The notes: generated from the letters alone by a model not told the origin. 64,000 nucleotides of DNA from Pseudomonas oryzicola (GCF_014269185.2 NZ_JABWRZ020000004.1:1-64000); one strand, 5' to 3'. Counted from the first letter of the stretch, positions 11,448-22,415 are shown. Translations and numbers: made by a program.

Positions 11448-12148
11448 TCGCTGGGCAAGTCAGCCAGGACTTTGGCATAAGCCTGCGACAGGCGCTCGAA
11501 CCAGGGCGCCTCAGGCGCCACTTCGTGCAAGGCGATGTGTGCGTCGGCACGGCAACGCTGGTCCAGTTCGCAGCACTCATTGAAGCGGTTGACCGCTGCC
11601 ACCATCGACTCGCGCTCGTTGTCCAGCAGCAATGCGCCATGCACCAGCACGACCGGGCGCTTGCCGCCCAGCCCCTGGCGCCAGCGTTGTGCGGTGCCCA
11701 CCAGTTTGCGGCCATTGAGGTTGACGTTGTAGCGGCCATCGCAGAAAGCCCCGTCAATCTCGCCCACCGATGCCACTCCGCCCCACTCGCGCAGCACCTC
11801 ACACAACGGCAGGCACAGGCGCTCGTATGCGTTTTCAATACGGCCATGGTCGCCTTCGCTGCGTGGGGCGACGTAGACCAGTGCAACGTTTACGGTCGCA
11901 TGCGACTGCGGCACAGGCTCGCCGCCAGTTTCGCGCAACAGCACCGGCCAGCCGGCAATGGCCAGTTCCGCACAGGCGGCCTCGAAATTGTCCAGACGGC
12001 TCATGCGCCGCGGCATGACCAAAGCGTGGTCGGTAGGGCGCCAGAACAGTACGCCACTATCGCGTTCGCCGCGGCACACAGCGGCCAGCAACTCCTGTTC
12101 GGCGTACAGCCCTTGTTCGACGGTCAGGGCCAGGGGTTGATCGATCAT
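11444..12148 (-). CDS. Lipoate-protein ligase A-like protein (BPL/LPL fold)
   Basis: A 234-residue protein of the biotin/lipoyl ligase fold. The region aligned with the lipoate-binding loop reads [13 protein letters not shown], where LplA enzymes have a GGG core, so the third glycine is replaced by glutamate. The downstream lysine motif is present as [11 protein letters not shown]. Members are annotated as lipoate-protein ligases, but the altered loop makes lipoate or octanoate transfer uncertain. It lies downstream of trpC's terminator on the same strand and ends convergently with vfr, sharing 4 bases. Confidence 0.7.
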   Translation of the reverse strand: MIDQPLALTVEQGLYAEQELLAAVCRGERDSGVLFWRPTDHALVMPRRMSRLDNFEAACAELAIAGWPVLLRETGGEPVPQSHATVNVALVYVAPRSEGDHGRIENAYERLCLPLCEVLREWGGVASVGEIDGAFCDGRYNVNLNGRKLVGTAQRWRQGLGGKRPVVLVHGALLLDNERESMVAAVNRFNECCELDQRCRADAHIALHEVAPEAPWFERLSQAYAKVLADLPSD

Positions 12149-12175
12149 TGATCCACCTTCGATGTTGTTTTTCAG

Positions 12176-12207
12176 GGCCTCTTTGCGGGCGAGCCCGCGA
12201 AGAGGCC
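12176..12207. repeat. REP-like palindrome
   Basis: Arms GGCCTCTTTGCGGGC and GCCCGCGAAGAGGCC pair around a 2-base centre with one mismatch. The CGCGGGC core is that of P. putida repetitive extragenic palindromes. It lies between trpC and the lipoate-ligase-like gene. Confidence 0.65.
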
Positions 12208-12220
12208 ATTACAGGCATAC

Positions 12221-12246
12221 AAAAAAGCCGGCATTGACGCCGGCTT
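12221..12246 (-). terminator. Rho-independent terminator of trpGDC
   Basis: On the minus strand AAGCCGGC, a 6-base loop, then GCCGGCTT and a run of six T: a textbook terminator 9 bases after the trpC stop. Confidence 0.9.
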
Positions 12247-12254
12247 CATTTCGA

Positions 12255-13088
12255 TCAGTCCAGTTGCTGAACAGTTTTCTTCACCTGTTCTGGGAAAAAC
12301 AACCGCTGCAGCTCGAGCCCAGGCTGTTCGGCACGCATGAATGCCTCTCCCACCAGGAACGAATAGACCTCGTTGATTTCCATCAGCTCCACATCGGCGC
12401 GGTTCAGGATGCCGCTCTCGGTAATAGCCAGGCGATCACGCGGAATGCGCGGCAGCAGGTCAAGGGTGGTTTCCAGGCTGACTTCGAAGGTGTGCAGGTT
12501 GCGGTTATTCACCCCCACCAGCGGCGTATCCAGGGTTTTCAGCGCGCGCTCCAGCTCATCGCCGTCGTGCACTTCCACCAGCACATCAAGGCCGACATCC
12601 TTGGCTGTGGCCGCCAGCTCGGCCATCTTCACGTCATCCAGTGCTGCCACGATCAGCAGCACGCAGTCTGCGCCCAAGGCCCGGGCTTCGACGATCTGGT
12701 ACGGGTCGACCATGAAATCCTTGCGGATCACCGGCAGCGAAACTGCCGCGCGGGCCTGCTGCAAGTACGCATCGGCACCCTGGAAATAATCTACGTCGGT
12801 CAGCACCGACAGGCAGGTCGCCCCGCCTTTCTCGTAGCTGACGGCGATTTCCGCCGGCACGAAATGCTCGCGGATCACACCCTTGCTCGGCGAGGCCTTC
12901 TTGATTTCGGCAATCACTGCCGGCTGCTTGCGTCCGGCCTGCTCGATCAAGGCCTTGGCAAAGCCACGCGGGGCGTCGGCAACCTTGGCCAGGGCTTCCA
13001 GTTCAGCCAGACTGACGCGCGCACTGCGCTCGGCCACTTCCTGGAACTTGCGGGCAATGATCCTCTCCAGCACCGTCGGCACACTCAT
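12255..13088 (-). CDS. trpC: Indole-3-glycerol phosphate synthase
   Basis: Converts carboxyphenylamino-deoxyribulose phosphate to indole-3-glycerol phosphate in tryptophan synthesis. This is the monofunctional enzyme (277 residues), not fused to TrpF. Conserved blocks are [49 protein letters not shown] and ITESGI, carrying the TIM-barrel active-site lysines and glutamates. Its start overlaps the trpD stop by 4 bases (ATGA), so translation is probably coupled. It is the last gene of trpGDC. Confidence 0.97.
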   Translation of the reverse strand: MSVPTVLERIIARKFQEVAERSARVSLAELEALAKVADAPRGFAKALIEQAGRKQPAVIAEIKKASPSKGVIREHFVPAEIAVSYEKGGATCLSVLTDVDYFQGADAYLQQARAAVSLPVIRKDFMVDPYQIVEARALGADCVLLIVAALDDVKMAELAATAKDVGLDVLVEVHDGDELERALKTLDTPLVGVNNRNLHTFEVSLETTLDLLPRIPRDRLAITESGILNRADVELMEINEVYSFLVGEAFMRAEQPGLELQRLFFPEQVKKTVQQLD

Positions 13089-14134
13089 GCTTCGTTCTCC
13101 ACCTTGAATACTGCAGTAAAGGCACCCAGCTCCTGCAGCTTCTCCCAGGCCAGCCCGGTGTGCAGTACGTCGTGGGCCAGTTCCACACCGGCCTTCAGGC
13201 TCATGGCATGGTCAGCGGCATACAGCGCTGCGCCAGCATTGAGCACGATCATCTCGGCGGCCTTCTGGCCGTTTTCAGTCTTGCGCCGCCCCAGCGCATC
13301 GCGGATCAGTTCCAGCGACGCCTGCGGGTTCTCGACTGCCAGGCCATGCAGGCTCTGGCTCTTCATGCCAAGGTCTTCCGGCTCGACCCAGTATTCCGTG
13401 ATCTCGCCATTCCTCAGTTCGGCAACGAAGGTGGGGGCGGCCAGGCTGAATTCATCCAGGCCATCCTTCGAGTGCACCACCAGTACATGCTTGCTACCCA
13501 GGCGCTGCAGCACCTCGGCCAACGGGCGGCACAGGGCCTGGGTGAACACCCCGACTACCTGATGCTTCACTCCGGCCGGATTCGTAAGCGGCCCGAGCAT
13601 GTTGAACAGGGTACGCAGCCCCAGGTCACGACGCGGGCCGGCGGCATGCTTCATGGCACTGTGGTGGCTTTGTGCGAACATGAAACCAATGCCCAGGCTG
13701 TCGATACAGCGGGCCACCTGGATGGGGGTGAGGTTGAGATAGATGCCAGCCGCTTCCAGCAGGTCGGCACTGCCGCTCTTGCCCGAAACGGCGCGGTTGC
13801 CGTGCTTGGCCACGGTGCAGCCTGCCGCCGCCAGAACGAACGACGAAGCGGTGGACACGTTGAAGATGTTGGCACCATCGCCGCCGGTGCCGACGATATC
13901 GACCACGCCATCGAGGTTCTGCAGCTCGACCTTGTCGGCCAGCTCGCGCATCACCGACACCGCGCCGACGATTTCGTCGATGCTTTCGCTTTTCATGCGC
14001 ATGCCCATCAGGAAGGCACCGATCTGCGCTTCGCTGCACTGGCCGGTCATGATCTGGCGCATGACGTCACGCATTTCTTCAGTGGACAAGTCCAGGTGGC
14101 CGACGATACGGCTCAACGCGCTCTTGATATCCAT
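13085..14134 (-). CDS. trpD: Anthranilate phosphoribosyltransferase
   Basis: Transfers the phosphoribosyl group from PRPP to anthranilate. The PRPP-binding motif is [18 protein letters not shown], followed by [19 protein letters not shown] and [10 protein letters not shown]. Length 349 residues, without the N-terminal amidotransferase fusion found in enterobacteria, which matches the separate trpG here. It starts 9 bases after trpG and overlaps trpC by 4 bases. Confidence 0.97.
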   Translation of the reverse strand: MDIKSALSRIVGHLDLSTEEMRDVMRQIMTGQCSEAQIGAFLMGMRMKSESIDEIVGAVSVMRELADKVELQNLDGVVDIVGTGGDGANIFNVSTASSFVLAAAGCTVAKHGNRAVSGKSGSADLLEAAGIYLNLTPIQVARCIDSLGIGFMFAQSHHSAMKHAAGPRRDLGLRTLFNMLGPLTNPAGVKHQVVGVFTQALCRPLAEVLQRLGSKHVLVVHSKDGLDEFSLAAPTFVAELRNGEITEYWVEPEDLGMKSQSLHGLAVENPQASLELIRDALGRRKTENGQKAAEMIVLNAGAALYAADHAMSLKAGVELAHDVLHTGLAWEKLQELGAFTAVFKVENEA

Positions 14135-14143
14135 GATCGATCC

Positions 14144-14737
14144 TTAGCGGCGGCCGCCGGTCTGCTTGAGGAAGTTGGCGAACAGCTCATGGCCCTGTTC
14201 GGTGAGGATCGATTCAGGGTGGAACTGCACCCCTTCGATATTCAGGGTCTTGTGGCGCAGGCCCATGATTTCGTCGACCGAGCCATCGGCATGGGCGGTC
14301 CAGGCGGTGACTTCCAGGCAGTCAGGCAAGGTTTCGCGCTTGACCACGAGGGAATGGTAGCGGGTCACGGTCAACGGGTTGTTGAGGCCAGAGAACACGC
14401 CCAGATCACGGTGGTGGACCGGGCTGGTCTTGCCATGCATCACCTGACGGGCACGCACCACGTCACCGCCAAAGGCCTGGCCGATGGACTGGTGGCCCAG
14501 GCACACGCCGAGGATCGGCAGCTTGCCGGCAAAGTGCAGGATGGCCTCGATGGACACGCCCGCCTCGCTTGGCGTGCACGGCCCAGGGGAAACGACGATG
14601 CGCTCCGGGTTCAGGGCTTCGATTTGGGCGATGGTCATTTCGTCGTTGCGAATGACCTTGACCTCGGCACCCAGCTCGCCAAGGTACTGAACGACGTTGT
14701 AAGTGAATGAGTCGTAATTGTCGATCATCAGTAACAT
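14144..14737 (-). CDS. trpG: Anthranilate synthase component II (glutamine amidotransferase)
   Basis: Provides ammonia from glutamine to TrpE for anthranilate synthesis. Class I glutamine amidotransferase features are present: the oxyanion segment [13 protein letters not shown], the nucleophile cysteine in [12 protein letters not shown], and the His-Glu pair in [12 protein letters not shown]. The start at [14 protein letters not shown] gives 197 residues, preceded by GAGG. The 137 bases upstream hold a leader hairpin and a tryptophan leader peptide. It is first in trpGDC, while its partner trpE lies 2.4 kb away beyond the esterase gene. Confidence 0.96.
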   Translation of the reverse strand: MLLMIDNYDSFTYNVVQYLGELGAEVKVIRNDEMTIAQIEALNPERIVVSPGPCTPSEAGVSIEAILHFAGKLPILGVCLGHQSIGQAFGGDVVRARQVMHGKTSPVHHRDLGVFSGLNNPLTVTRYHSLVVKRETLPDCLEVTAWTAHADGSVDEIMGLRHKTLNIEGVQFHPESILTEQGHELFANFLKQTGGRR

Positions 14738-14848
14738 CGGGTTAAACCTCTTGAATCTACTGACTTCAGAATTCGAACCTTCCTGCACCAGCCAACAGGC
14801 GTGGCTTTGCCATTAGGGGGTGGTAGACAGGAGGGCAAACAGGGGCGG

Positions 14849-14863
14849 GCCGGGCGGGCCGGC
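14849..14863 (-). promoter_or_regulatory. GC hairpin after the trpGDC leader peptide (candidate attenuator)
   Basis: In the minus-strand transcript GCCGG, a 5-base loop and CCGGC form a hairpin 11 bases after the leader-peptide stop, followed by GCCC and CTGTTTGCC. The equivalent position before trpE has a similar hairpin followed by GTTTGCC. Competing pairings could not be resolved by eye. The rest of the 361-base gap between trpG and the esterase gene shows no other gene. Confidence 0.45.
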
Positions 14864-14874
14864 AGGAGATAAAG

Positions 14875-14919
14875 TCAGGCGCGCCAACGCCAACGGGCAT
14901 GGGCCTTGATTACGCGCAT
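14875..14919 (-). CDS. trpL: Tryptophan operon leader peptide in front of trpGDC
   Basis: A 14-codon reading frame encodes MRVIKAHARWRWRA, with two TGG codons at positions 10 and 12 just before the stop. This is the expected design of a ribosome-stalling attenuation peptide. It lies 137 bases upstream of trpG and is followed by a GC hairpin. The frame is open further upstream and a GTG at 14943-14941 would give a 22-residue version. No strong ribosome site precedes the ATG, so the start is not settled. A near-identical peptide (39 of 45 bases) precedes trpE. Attenuation of trpE and trpGDC has been reported for P. putida. Confidence 0.75.
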   Translation of the reverse strand: MRVIKAHARWRWRA

Positions 14920-15099
14920 CAAGAGTTTGCTGACGATCAACACAGGATAGGTCTCGCTCATACGTCACGGCACAGTAGCCTACCGGGGCGGCGGGCGCAA
15001 TACGCCCGTAAACATGGGGAAACGAATGCCCTTGGGAGGGACGCAATGCAATTTGCTAAGGTCGATCGGGCTGTCTAACAAAAAAAAGGATGTTCCCTG

Positions 15100-16980
15100 A
15101 TGCGGAAAGCTTCGTTCGTACGTTTTACCGTCGCCTCATTGGCGCTGGCCTGCAGCCAGGCTTTCGCTGCACCCTTGCCCTATTCATCCATGATCGTGTT
15201 TGGCGATAGCCTGAGCGATTCCGGGCAGTTTGGTGGTATACGTTTTACCAACCGCGATGCCAACGGCAACTATGCGCCCGTGTCACCCATGATCCTGGGT
15301 GGACGACTGGGCCTGAGCCCGGAAGAACTGGGCCCCTCCACCTCACCGGTCAACCCGGCCCTCGGACTGCCCGACGGCAACAACTGGGCGGTGGGCGGCT
15401 ACACCACCCAACAGATCCTGGATTCGATCACCACCACGTCCGAAACCGTCATCCCGCCAGGGCTCCCCGGCGGCGGGCTGGTTCTGCGTGAAAAACCGGG
15501 CTACCTGGCCAATGGCCTGCGCGCCGATCCCAACGCGCTGTACTACCTGAATGGCGGCGGCAATGACTTCCTGCAAGGCTTGATCAACAGCCCCGCCGAC
15601 GCGGTGGCCGCCGGTGCTCGCCTGGCCGCCAGCGCCCAGGCCCTGCAACAAGGTGGCGCCCGCTACATCATGGTCTGGTTGCTGCCCGACCTCGGCCAGA
15701 CTCCGAACTTCAGCGGCACGCCACAGCAAAACCCGCTGTCGCAGCTGTCTGGCGCGTTCAACCAGTCTCTGCTAGGCCAGCTGGGGCAGATCGATGCGCA
15801 AATCATTCCACTCAACATCCCCGTGCTGTTGAGCGAAGCGTTGGCCGCCCCAAGCCAGTATGGCCTGGCCAGTGGCCAGAACCTGGTCGGCACCTGCTAC
15901 AGCGGTGAAGGCTGCGTGGAAAATCCGGTGTATGGCATCAATGGCAGCACACCAGACCCAACCAAGCTCCTGTTCAACGACGCGGTGCATCCGACTATCG
16001 CCGGCCAGCAATTGATTGCCGATTACGCCTATTCGATCCTCGCCGCCCCCTGGGAACTGACCCTGCTACCGGAAATGGCCCACGCCAGCCTGCGCGCCCA
16101 CCAGGACGAATTGCGCAACCAGTGGCAGACCCCTTGGCAGGCCGCTGGCCAATGGCAGGCCTTCGTCTCCAGCGGCGCCCAGGACCTGGACTTCGATGGC
16201 CAGCGCAGCGCGGCCAGCGGTGATGGTCGCGGCTACAACCTGACCCTGGGTGGCAGCTATCGCCTGAATGACGCCTGGCGCCTGGGCCTGGCCGGAGGCG
16301 TGTACCGGCAGAAGCTGGAAGCCGGCGCACAGGACTCGGACTACAAGCTGGACAGCTACCTTGCCAGCGCCTTCGCCCAATACCGCCAGGACCGCTGGTG
16401 GGCCGACGCGGCGCTGACCGCCGGGCACCTGGACTACAGCGACCTCAAGCGCACCTTCGCCCTTGGCGTGAACGACCGCAGCGAAAAGGGCGACACCAAT
16501 GGCGAGGCCTGGGCGATGTCGGGGCGACTGGGCTACAACCTCGCAGCCGAGAGCAGCAGCTGGCAGCTGGCGCCGTTCATCAGCGCCGACTATGCGCGGG
16601 TGAAGGTGGATGGCTATGACGAGAAGAGCGGGCGCTCGACGGCGCTGGGCTTCGATGACCAGGAACGTACATCACGCCGTTTGGGCGTGGGTTTGCTGGG
16701 CAGTGTGCAGGTGCTGCCGAGTACCCGGCTGTTCGCCGAGGTGGCGCAGGAGCATGAGTTCGAGGATGACCAGCAGGATGTGACGATGCACCTGACCAGC
16801 CTGCCGGCGAATGACTTCACCCTGACCGGATATACGCCGCACAGCGACCTGACCCGGGCGAGCCTGGGGGTGAGCCATGAAATGGTGGCGGGGGTGCATT
16901 TGCGCGGCAACTATAACTGGCGCAAGAGTGATGAATTGACGCAGCAGGGGGTGAGTTTGGGCGTCAGCGTCGACTTTTGA
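15100..16980 (+). CDS. estP: GDSL-family autotransporter esterase (EstA/EstP type)
   Basis: An outer-membrane esterase of 626 residues. Residues 1-24 form a signal peptide (ending SQAFA). The GDSL block is [16 protein letters not shown] with the nucleophile serine. The conserved asparagine block is [13 protein letters not shown] and the catalytic Asp-His pair is in [12 protein letters not shown]. The last 270 residues are an autotransporter beta-barrel ending in VSVDF, with the aromatic C-terminus typical of outer-membrane proteins. EstA of P. aeruginosa displays the catalytic domain on the surface and affects rhamnolipid and motility. The gene faces outward between trpG and trpE and is unrelated to tryptophan synthesis. 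Confidence 0.92.
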   Translation: MRKASFVRFTVASLALACSQAFAAPLPYSSMIVFGDSLSDSGQFGGIRFTNRDANGNYAPVSPMILGGRLGLSPEELGPSTSPVNPALGLPDGNNWAVGGYTTQQILDSITTTSETVIPPGLPGGGLVLREKPGYLANGLRADPNALYYLNGGGNDFLQGLINSPADAVAAGARLAASAQALQQGGARYIMVWLLPDLGQTPNFSGTPQQNPLSQLSGAFNQSLLGQLGQIDAQIIPLNIPVLLSEALAAPSQYGLASGQNLVGTCYSGEGCVENPVYGINGSTPDPTKLLFNDAVHPTIAGQQLIADYAYSILAAPWELTLLPEMAHASLRAHQDELRNQWQTPWQAAGQWQAFVSSGAQDLDFDGQRSAASGDGRGYNLTLGGSYRLNDAWRLGLAGGVYRQKLEAGAQDSDYKLDSYLASAFAQYRQDRWWADAALTAGHLDYSDLKRTFALGVNDRSEKGDTNGEAWAMSGRLGYNLAAESSSWQLAPFISADYARVKVDGYDEKSGRSTALGFDDQERTSRRLGVGLLGSVQVLPSTRLFAEVAQEHEFEDDQQDVTMHLTSLPANDFTLTGYTPHSDLTRASLGVSHEMVAGVHLRGNYNWRKSDELTQQGVSLGVSVDF

Positions 16981-17002
16981 ATTGATGGGGCCGCTTTACG
17001 GC

Positions 17003-17089
17003 CCTTCGCGGGCTCGCCCGCTGCCACAGGTATTGCACAGGCCTTGCAGCATGTGATTTCCCTGTGGGAGCGGGCATGCCCGCGAAGGG
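17003..17089. repeat. Inverted pair of REP elements
   Basis: CCTTCGCGGGCTCGCCCGCT with trailing GCCACAGG at 17003-17030 recurs in inverse orientation at 17061-17089 (CCTGTGGGAGCGGGC with GCCCGCGAAGG). This is the usual paired arrangement of Pseudomonas REP elements. It sits between the convergent esterase and trpE genes and may act as a transcription stop. Confidence 0.8.
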
Positions 17090-17103
17090 CTGCAACGCAG
17101 CCC
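17087..17103 (-). terminator. Hairpin downstream of trpE
   Basis: GGGCTGC-AAC-GCAGCCC, 8 bases beyond the trpE stop, joined to the REP pair. There is no T-tract of note, so this is a weak terminator candidate. Confidence 0.4.
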
Positions 17104-17111
17104 CGATCAAC

Positions 17112-18593
<1,482 letters not shown>

Positions 18594-18637
18594 GGGTAGC
18601 CTCGTGGCAAGCAGCAATAGGTCAGGCAAACGGACGG

Positions 18638-18653
18638 GCCGGCACGCGCCGGC
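18638..18653 (-). promoter_or_regulatory. GC hairpin after the trpE leader peptide (candidate attenuator)
   Basis: In the trpE leader RNA GCCGGC-GCGT-GCCGGC forms a 6-bp stem 9 bases past the leader stop, followed by CCGTCCGTTTGCC. The U-rich part is short, so efficient intrinsic termination is not obvious from sequence alone. Position and sequence parallel the hairpin before trpG. Confidence 0.5.
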
Positions 18654-18662
18654 AGGCAGAAG

Positions 18663-18707
18663 TCAGGCGCGCCAACGCCAACGGGCCAGGGCCTTGATGA
18701 CTTTCAT
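18663..18707 (-). CDS. trpL: Tryptophan leader peptide before trpE, in frame with the gph C-terminus
   Basis: [14 protein letters not shown], with TGG codons at positions 10 and 12 and the same stop context as the trpGDC leader. The last 24 coding bases and the following TGACTT are identical in both copies. Here the reading frame is continuous with gph, so the same codons are read as the last 14 residues of phosphoglycolate phosphatase. Translation could therefore come from gph ribosomes as well as from the internal ATG, which has no strong ribosome site. The stop is 69 bases before trpE. Confidence 0.7.
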   Translation of the reverse strand: MKVIKALARWRWRA

Positions 18708-19481
18708 CCAGAACTTGCCAGTAACCGCCACGGTGGACTCTCTGTCTTGTGAGGCTTGAAGGTCCGCCAACGTTATCCCAGTGGCCAGGTCCGCGCAACC
18801 AGGCAGCAGTGCACGCAGGTCATCGATCACCAGGCTGGGGAATTCGTCGTGGATCGGCCGGCCATGGTTATAGCCGTAGCTCAGGCCCACGCACTGCACG
18901 CCAGCCGCCTTGGCGGCCAGCACGTCACTGCGCGAATCACCGACGAACAGCGACTGCTGCGGGGTAACGCCGGCCATCTGCATGACAAACAGCAGCGCCG
19001 CCGGGTCAGGCTTTTTCTGTGGCAGTGTGTCGCCGCCGATGATCCAGCGGAAGTATTTGCCGATCTTCATATGGTCCAGCAGCGGGCCGACGAAGCGCTC
19101 GGGCTTGTTGGTGATCAGCGCCATCTCCACGCCCTGCTTGTGAAGCCAGCGCAGGGTGTCCTGCACACCGGGGTAGACCACGGTCAGTTCGTGACTTTCG
19201 GCATAGGCCTCCATGAACAGTGCCAGCGCCTTTTCGGCCAACGCGTCGTCCACGCCGGCGTGCTCGATGTCACCGGCCAGCGCCCGGCGCACCAGCACCT
19301 GGGCACCGTTACCCACCCAGTGGCGCACCGCCGCAAGGCCGGCGGGCGGGCGCCCCAGTTCGAGCAGCATGCGGTCCACGGCGGCAGCCAGGTCTGGCAC
19401 GGAGTCGATCAGGGTACCGTCCAGATCGAACATCACCAACCTGGGCAGCGTCCCCGGGAACAGCTGCTCGAAGCCGCTCAT
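18663..19481 (-). CDS. gph: Phosphoglycolate phosphatase
   Basis: HAD-superfamily phosphatase that removes 2-phosphoglycolate formed during DNA repair. Motif I is [15 protein letters not shown], motif II is [10 protein letters not shown], and motif III/IV are [10 protein letters not shown] and [16 protein letters not shown]. It has 272 residues, slightly long for the family; the extra C-terminal part ends in [14 protein letters not shown], which duplicates a tryptophan leader peptide. The start overlaps rpe by 4 bases. It stands between rpe and trpE on the same strand, as in other pseudomonads. Confidence 0.93.
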   Translation of the reverse strand: MSGFEQLFPGTLPRLVMFDLDGTLIDSVPDLAAAVDRMLLELGRPPAGLAAVRHWVGNGAQVLVRRALAGDIEHAGVDDALAEKALALFMEAYAESHELTVVYPGVQDTLRWLHKQGVEMALITNKPERFVGPLLDHMKIGKYFRWIIGGDTLPQKKPDPAALLFVMQMAGVTPQQSLFVGDSRSDVLAAKAAGVQCVGLSYGYNHGRPIHDEFPSLVIDDLRALLPGCADLATGITLADLQASQDRESTVAVTGKFWMKVIKALARWRWRA

Positions 19482-20152
19482 GGGCGCGCCTGGGCCAGTT
19501 CGGCGCGCATCCTGGCGATGACTTCCTGGTAGTCCGGGGCATTGAAGATCGCCGAACCGGCCACGAAGGTGTCGGCGCCAGCGGCAGCGATCTCGCGGAT
19601 GTTGTTGACGTTGACGCCACCGTCGATTTCCAGGCGGATATCACGGCCACTGGCATCGATCAGCGCACGCGCCTCGCGCAGCTTGTCGAGGGTGCCGGGG
19701 ATGAACTTTTGCCCGCCAAAGCCCGGGTTGACGCTCATAAGCAGCACCATGTCGATCTTGTCCATCACGTACTTCAGGGCATCCAGGCTGGTGGCCGGGT
19801 TGAACACCAGGCCGGCCTTGCAGCCGCCGTCCTTGATCAGTTGCAGGGAGCGGTCGATGTGCTGCGTGGCTTCCGGATGGAAAGTGATGTAGGTGGCGCC
19901 GGCGTCGATGAAGTCACCAATGATGCGGTCGACCGGGCTGACCATCAGGTGCACATCGATCGGGGCGGTGACGCCATACTTGCGCAGGGCGCTGCAGACC
20001 ATCGGACCAATGGTCAGGTTGGGGACGTAGTGGTTGTCCATGACATCGAAGTGGACGATGTCGGCACCCGCCGCCAATACCTTGTCGACGTCCTCGCCCA
20101 GGCGGGCGAAATCGGCGGAGAGAATGGAGGGGGCAATAGCGTAGGGCTGCAT
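19478..20152 (-). CDS. rpe: Ribulose-phosphate 3-epimerase
   Basis: Interconverts ribulose-5-phosphate and xylulose-5-phosphate in the pentose phosphate pathway. TIM-barrel motifs are [61 protein letters not shown] and [12 protein letters not shown], including the metal-binding histidines and catalytic aspartates. The start MQPYAIAPS gives 224 residues; an upstream extension of 43 codons is not family-like. First of rpe-gph, overlapping gph by 4 bases. Confidence 0.97.
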   Translation of the reverse strand: MQPYAIAPSILSADFARLGEDVDKVLAAGADIVHFDVMDNHYVPNLTIGPMVCSALRKYGVTAPIDVHLMVSPVDRIIGDFIDAGATYITFHPEATQHIDRSLQLIKDGGCKAGLVFNPATSLDALKYVMDKIDMVLLMSVNPGFGGQKFIPGTLDKLREARALIDASGRDIRLEIDGGVNVNNIREIAAAGADTFVAGSAIFNAPDYQEVIARMRAELAQARP

Positions 20153-20245
20153 GGCGCACCTGTTGGCAGAATCACGTTGGCGCGCATTGTAACCCAGGCA
20201 AGCGGACGAGGGCTGATTGGTATCAATTGGTGTCCGGACACAGGG

Positions 20246-20310
20246 GGGGCGCTTTGCGCCCCAGTAGCGATACAAGGCCACCCCTGCAAAGGATCACGGT
20301 CTTTTGCAGG
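20246..20310 (-). terminator. Two hairpins downstream of the ABC-transporter operon
   Basis: GGGGCGC-TTT-GCGCCCC (20246-20262) and CCTGCAAA / TTTGCAGG (arms 20283-20290 and 20303-20310) lie between the end of the second permease gene and the rpe start. A 10-base palindrome TGTCCGGACA is at 20231-20240. They probably stop the agt transcript; the rpe promoter must also be in this 176-base gap but is not obvious. Confidence 0.5.
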
Positions 20311-20328
20311 AGCGGTCTGCTGTCGCAG

Positions 20329-21156
20329 TCAGCCAGGCTGCTGGGTTCTCAACTTCTCGCTGCGCCCGCGCAACCATTCCAGGGTCAGCAGCAGTATCAC
20401 CGAGAAGGCGATCAACAAGGTGGCCGCCGCGGCAATGGTCGGGCTCAGGTTCTCGCGGATGCCACTGAACATCTGCCGTGGCAGGGTCGCCTGTTCCGGG
20501 CCGGCGAGGAACAGTGTTACCACCACCTCGTCGAACGAGGTGGCAAAGGCGAACAACGCCCCGGAGATGACCCCGGGCGCGATCAGCGGCAGGGTCACCC
20601 GGCGGAAGGTCAGCAGCGGCGAGGCACCGAGGCTGGCCGCCGCGCGCACCAGGTTGTAGTTGAAGCCTTGCAGGGTCGCCGACACGGTAATGATGACGAA
20701 CGGCACGCCCAGCACCGCATGCACCAGGATCAGCGAAGTGAAGCTGTTGCCCATGCCAAGCGGGGCGAAGAACAGGTAGCTGGCCACACCGATGATCACC
20801 ACCGGCACCACCATTGGCGAAATCACCAATGCCATGACCAGCGACTTGCCCGGGAAGTCGCCGCGGGTGAGGCCGATCGCCGCCAGGGTGCCGAACACCA
20901 TGGCCAGTACCGTGGCCGCCGGGGCGACGATGATGCTGTTCTTCAAGGCGCGCATCCACTCGGCCGAGCCGAAGAAGTCCTGGTACCAGTGCAGCGAGAA
21001 GCCCTGCAACGGGTACACCAGGAAGCTGCCACTGTTGAACGACAGCGGCACGATCACCAGCACTGGCAGAATGAGGAACAGCAGGACCAGACCGCAAAGA
21101 ATACGCAGGCTGTAGAACCACACCCGCTCCACGGGCGACATGTAAGGGCTCAGCAT
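20329..21156 (-). CDS. agtD: ABC transporter permease, PotC type (agtD-like)
   Basis: Inner-membrane permease of 275 residues with six predicted transmembrane helices, starting LYSLRILCGLVLLFLILPVLVIVPLSF. The EAA loop that contacts the ATPase is RAAASLGASPLLTFRRVTLPLI. It pairs with the preceding permease and belongs to the polyamine/opine/GABA family. The gene order ATPase-binding protein-permease-permease beside rpe-gph-trpE matches the agtABCD locus of P. aeruginosa, which imports 5-aminovalerate and GABA; the symbol rests on that synteny. It starts 11 bases after the previous permease. Confidence 0.8.
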   Translation of the reverse strand: MLSPYMSPVERVWFYSLRILCGLVLLFLILPVLVIVPLSFNSGSFLVYPLQGFSLHWYQDFFGSAEWMRALKNSIIVAPAATVLAMVFGTLAAIGLTRGDFPGKSLVMALVISPMVVPVVIIGVASYLFFAPLGMGNSFTSLILVHAVLGVPFVIITVSATLQGFNYNLVRAAASLGASPLLTFRRVTLPLIAPGVISGALFAFATSFDEVVVTLFLAGPEQATLPRQMFSGIRENLSPTIAAAATLLIAFSVILLLTLEWLRGRSEKLRTQQPG

Positions 21157-21167
21157 GACAAGGCTCC

Positions 21168-22415
21168 TCAGCTCAGGCGCAGGCGGCTGGCACCGACCAG
21201 CCAGCTATAGATCAGGTACAACAGCACGGTCGCCAGCAGCAACAGCCCGCCCAGCGCGGTGGCCATGCCCCAGTTGATGCTGGTGTTGGTGTAGAAGGCG
21301 ACGAAGTAGCTGACCATCTGGTCGTTCGGGCTGCCCAGCAACGCCGGAGTGATGTAGTAGCCGATGGCCAGAATGAACACCAGCAGGCAACCCGCGCCAA
21401 CACCGGCGTAGGTCTGCGGGAAGTACACCCGCCAGAAACTGGCGAACGGGTGGCAGCCCAGCGAGATCGCCGCGCGCATGTAGCTGGGCGAAATGCCCTT
21501 CATCACGCTGTACAGCGGCAGGATCATGAACGGCAGCAGGATGTGCACCATCGAGATGTATACGCCGGTGCGGTTGAACACCAGTTCCAGCGGCTGGTCG
21601 ATGATGCCCATGGCCATCAGCGCGCTGTTGATCAGGCCGCCTGACTGCAGCAGCACGATCCACGCGGCCACACGCACCAGGATCGAAGTCCAGAACGGCA
21701 GCAGCACGAGGATCATCAGCAGGTTGCTCTGCCGGGTCGGCAGGTTGGCCAACAGGTAGGCCAACGGGTAGGCCAGCACCAGGCAGATGGCGGTAATCAC
21801 CACACCCATCCACAGGGTGCGGGCGAAGATGTCCAGGTAGATGGCCTGGTCAGGGGTGGCCTTGGCCAGTTCGCCAAGGTCGTCGATACGATGGTCGAGC
21901 GAAGCCAGCAGGTAGAATGAGGTCACCGTGCTGGTGTTGCGGCGGATTGCCTGCCAGTAGGCCGGGTCCCCCCAACGCTCGTCGAGCGCCTGCAAGGCAT
22001 CCTTATAGGAAGCGGGTTCGCTCTTGAATGGCAGCGCCCGCGCAGTCTTGGCCAACAGGCTGCGATAGCCGGCCAGCTCCATGTTCAGGCGCTTGGACAG
22101 GTCGCCCAAGGTCTGGTTCTTGCGCGATTCGGCCAGGTCCTGGCTCAGCGCCTTGTACACGTCCTCGCCCGGCAGGCTCTTGCCGTCCCACTGGGTGATG
22201 ACGTCCACAGTACGTGGCAGGCCGCCAACCACTTCCGGGTTGCCGACGCTCTTGTACAGCAATGCCGCGATCGGCACCAGGAACACCAGCAGGAGGAACA
22301 GCGCCAGCGGCGCGATCAACGCCTGCGCCTTCCAGCGGTTGACCCGCTCGGCGTGCTTGAGGCGCTGCTTGAGACTTGGACCTGCGCCTTCGTTGAGGGG
22401 CACTGCAATGGCCAT
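21168..22415 (-). CDS. agtC: ABC transporter permease, PotB type, with long periplasmic insertion (agtC-like)
   Basis: A permease of 415 residues, about 120 longer than PotB. After the first membrane segment (LIAPLALFLLLVFLVPIAALLY, about residues 32-55) a soluble stretch of about 135 residues follows, rich in charged helices (YKALSQDLAESRKNQTLGDL). The usual permease domain begins near residue 195 (FARTLWMGVVITAICLVLAY). The EAA loop is RAAISLGCHPFASFWRVYFPQ. The start at MAIAVPLNEG is chosen because it precedes the cytoplasmic tail; an extra 17 codons are possible. It lies between binding-protein and second-permease genes. Confidence 0.8.
   Translation of the reverse strand: MAIAVPLNEGAGPSLKQRLKHAERVNRWKAQALIAPLALFLLLVFLVPIAALLYKSVGNPEVVGGLPRTVDVITQWDGKSLPGEDVYKALSQDLAESRKNQTLGDLSKRLNMELAGYRSLLAKTARALPFKSEPASYKDALQALDERWGDPAYWQAIRRNTSTVTSFYLLASLDHRIDDLGELAKATPDQAIYLDIFARTLWMGVVITAICLVLAYPLAYLLANLPTRQSNLLMILVLLPFWTSILVRVAAWIVLLQSGGLINSALMAMGIIDQPLELVFNRTGVYISMVHILLPFMILPLYSVMKGISPSYMRAAISLGCHPFASFWRVYFPQTYAGVGAGCLLVFILAIGYYITPALLGSPNDQMVSYFVAFYTNTSINWGMATALGGLLLLATVLLYLIYSWLVGASRLRLS

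Noticed and set aside
15100..16980. Esterase gene as a mobile insertion splitting trpE from trpGDC
   Set aside because: No target-site repeats or transposase are visible, composition is normal, and the same order is known in other Pseudomonas species. REP elements beside it are a routine feature.
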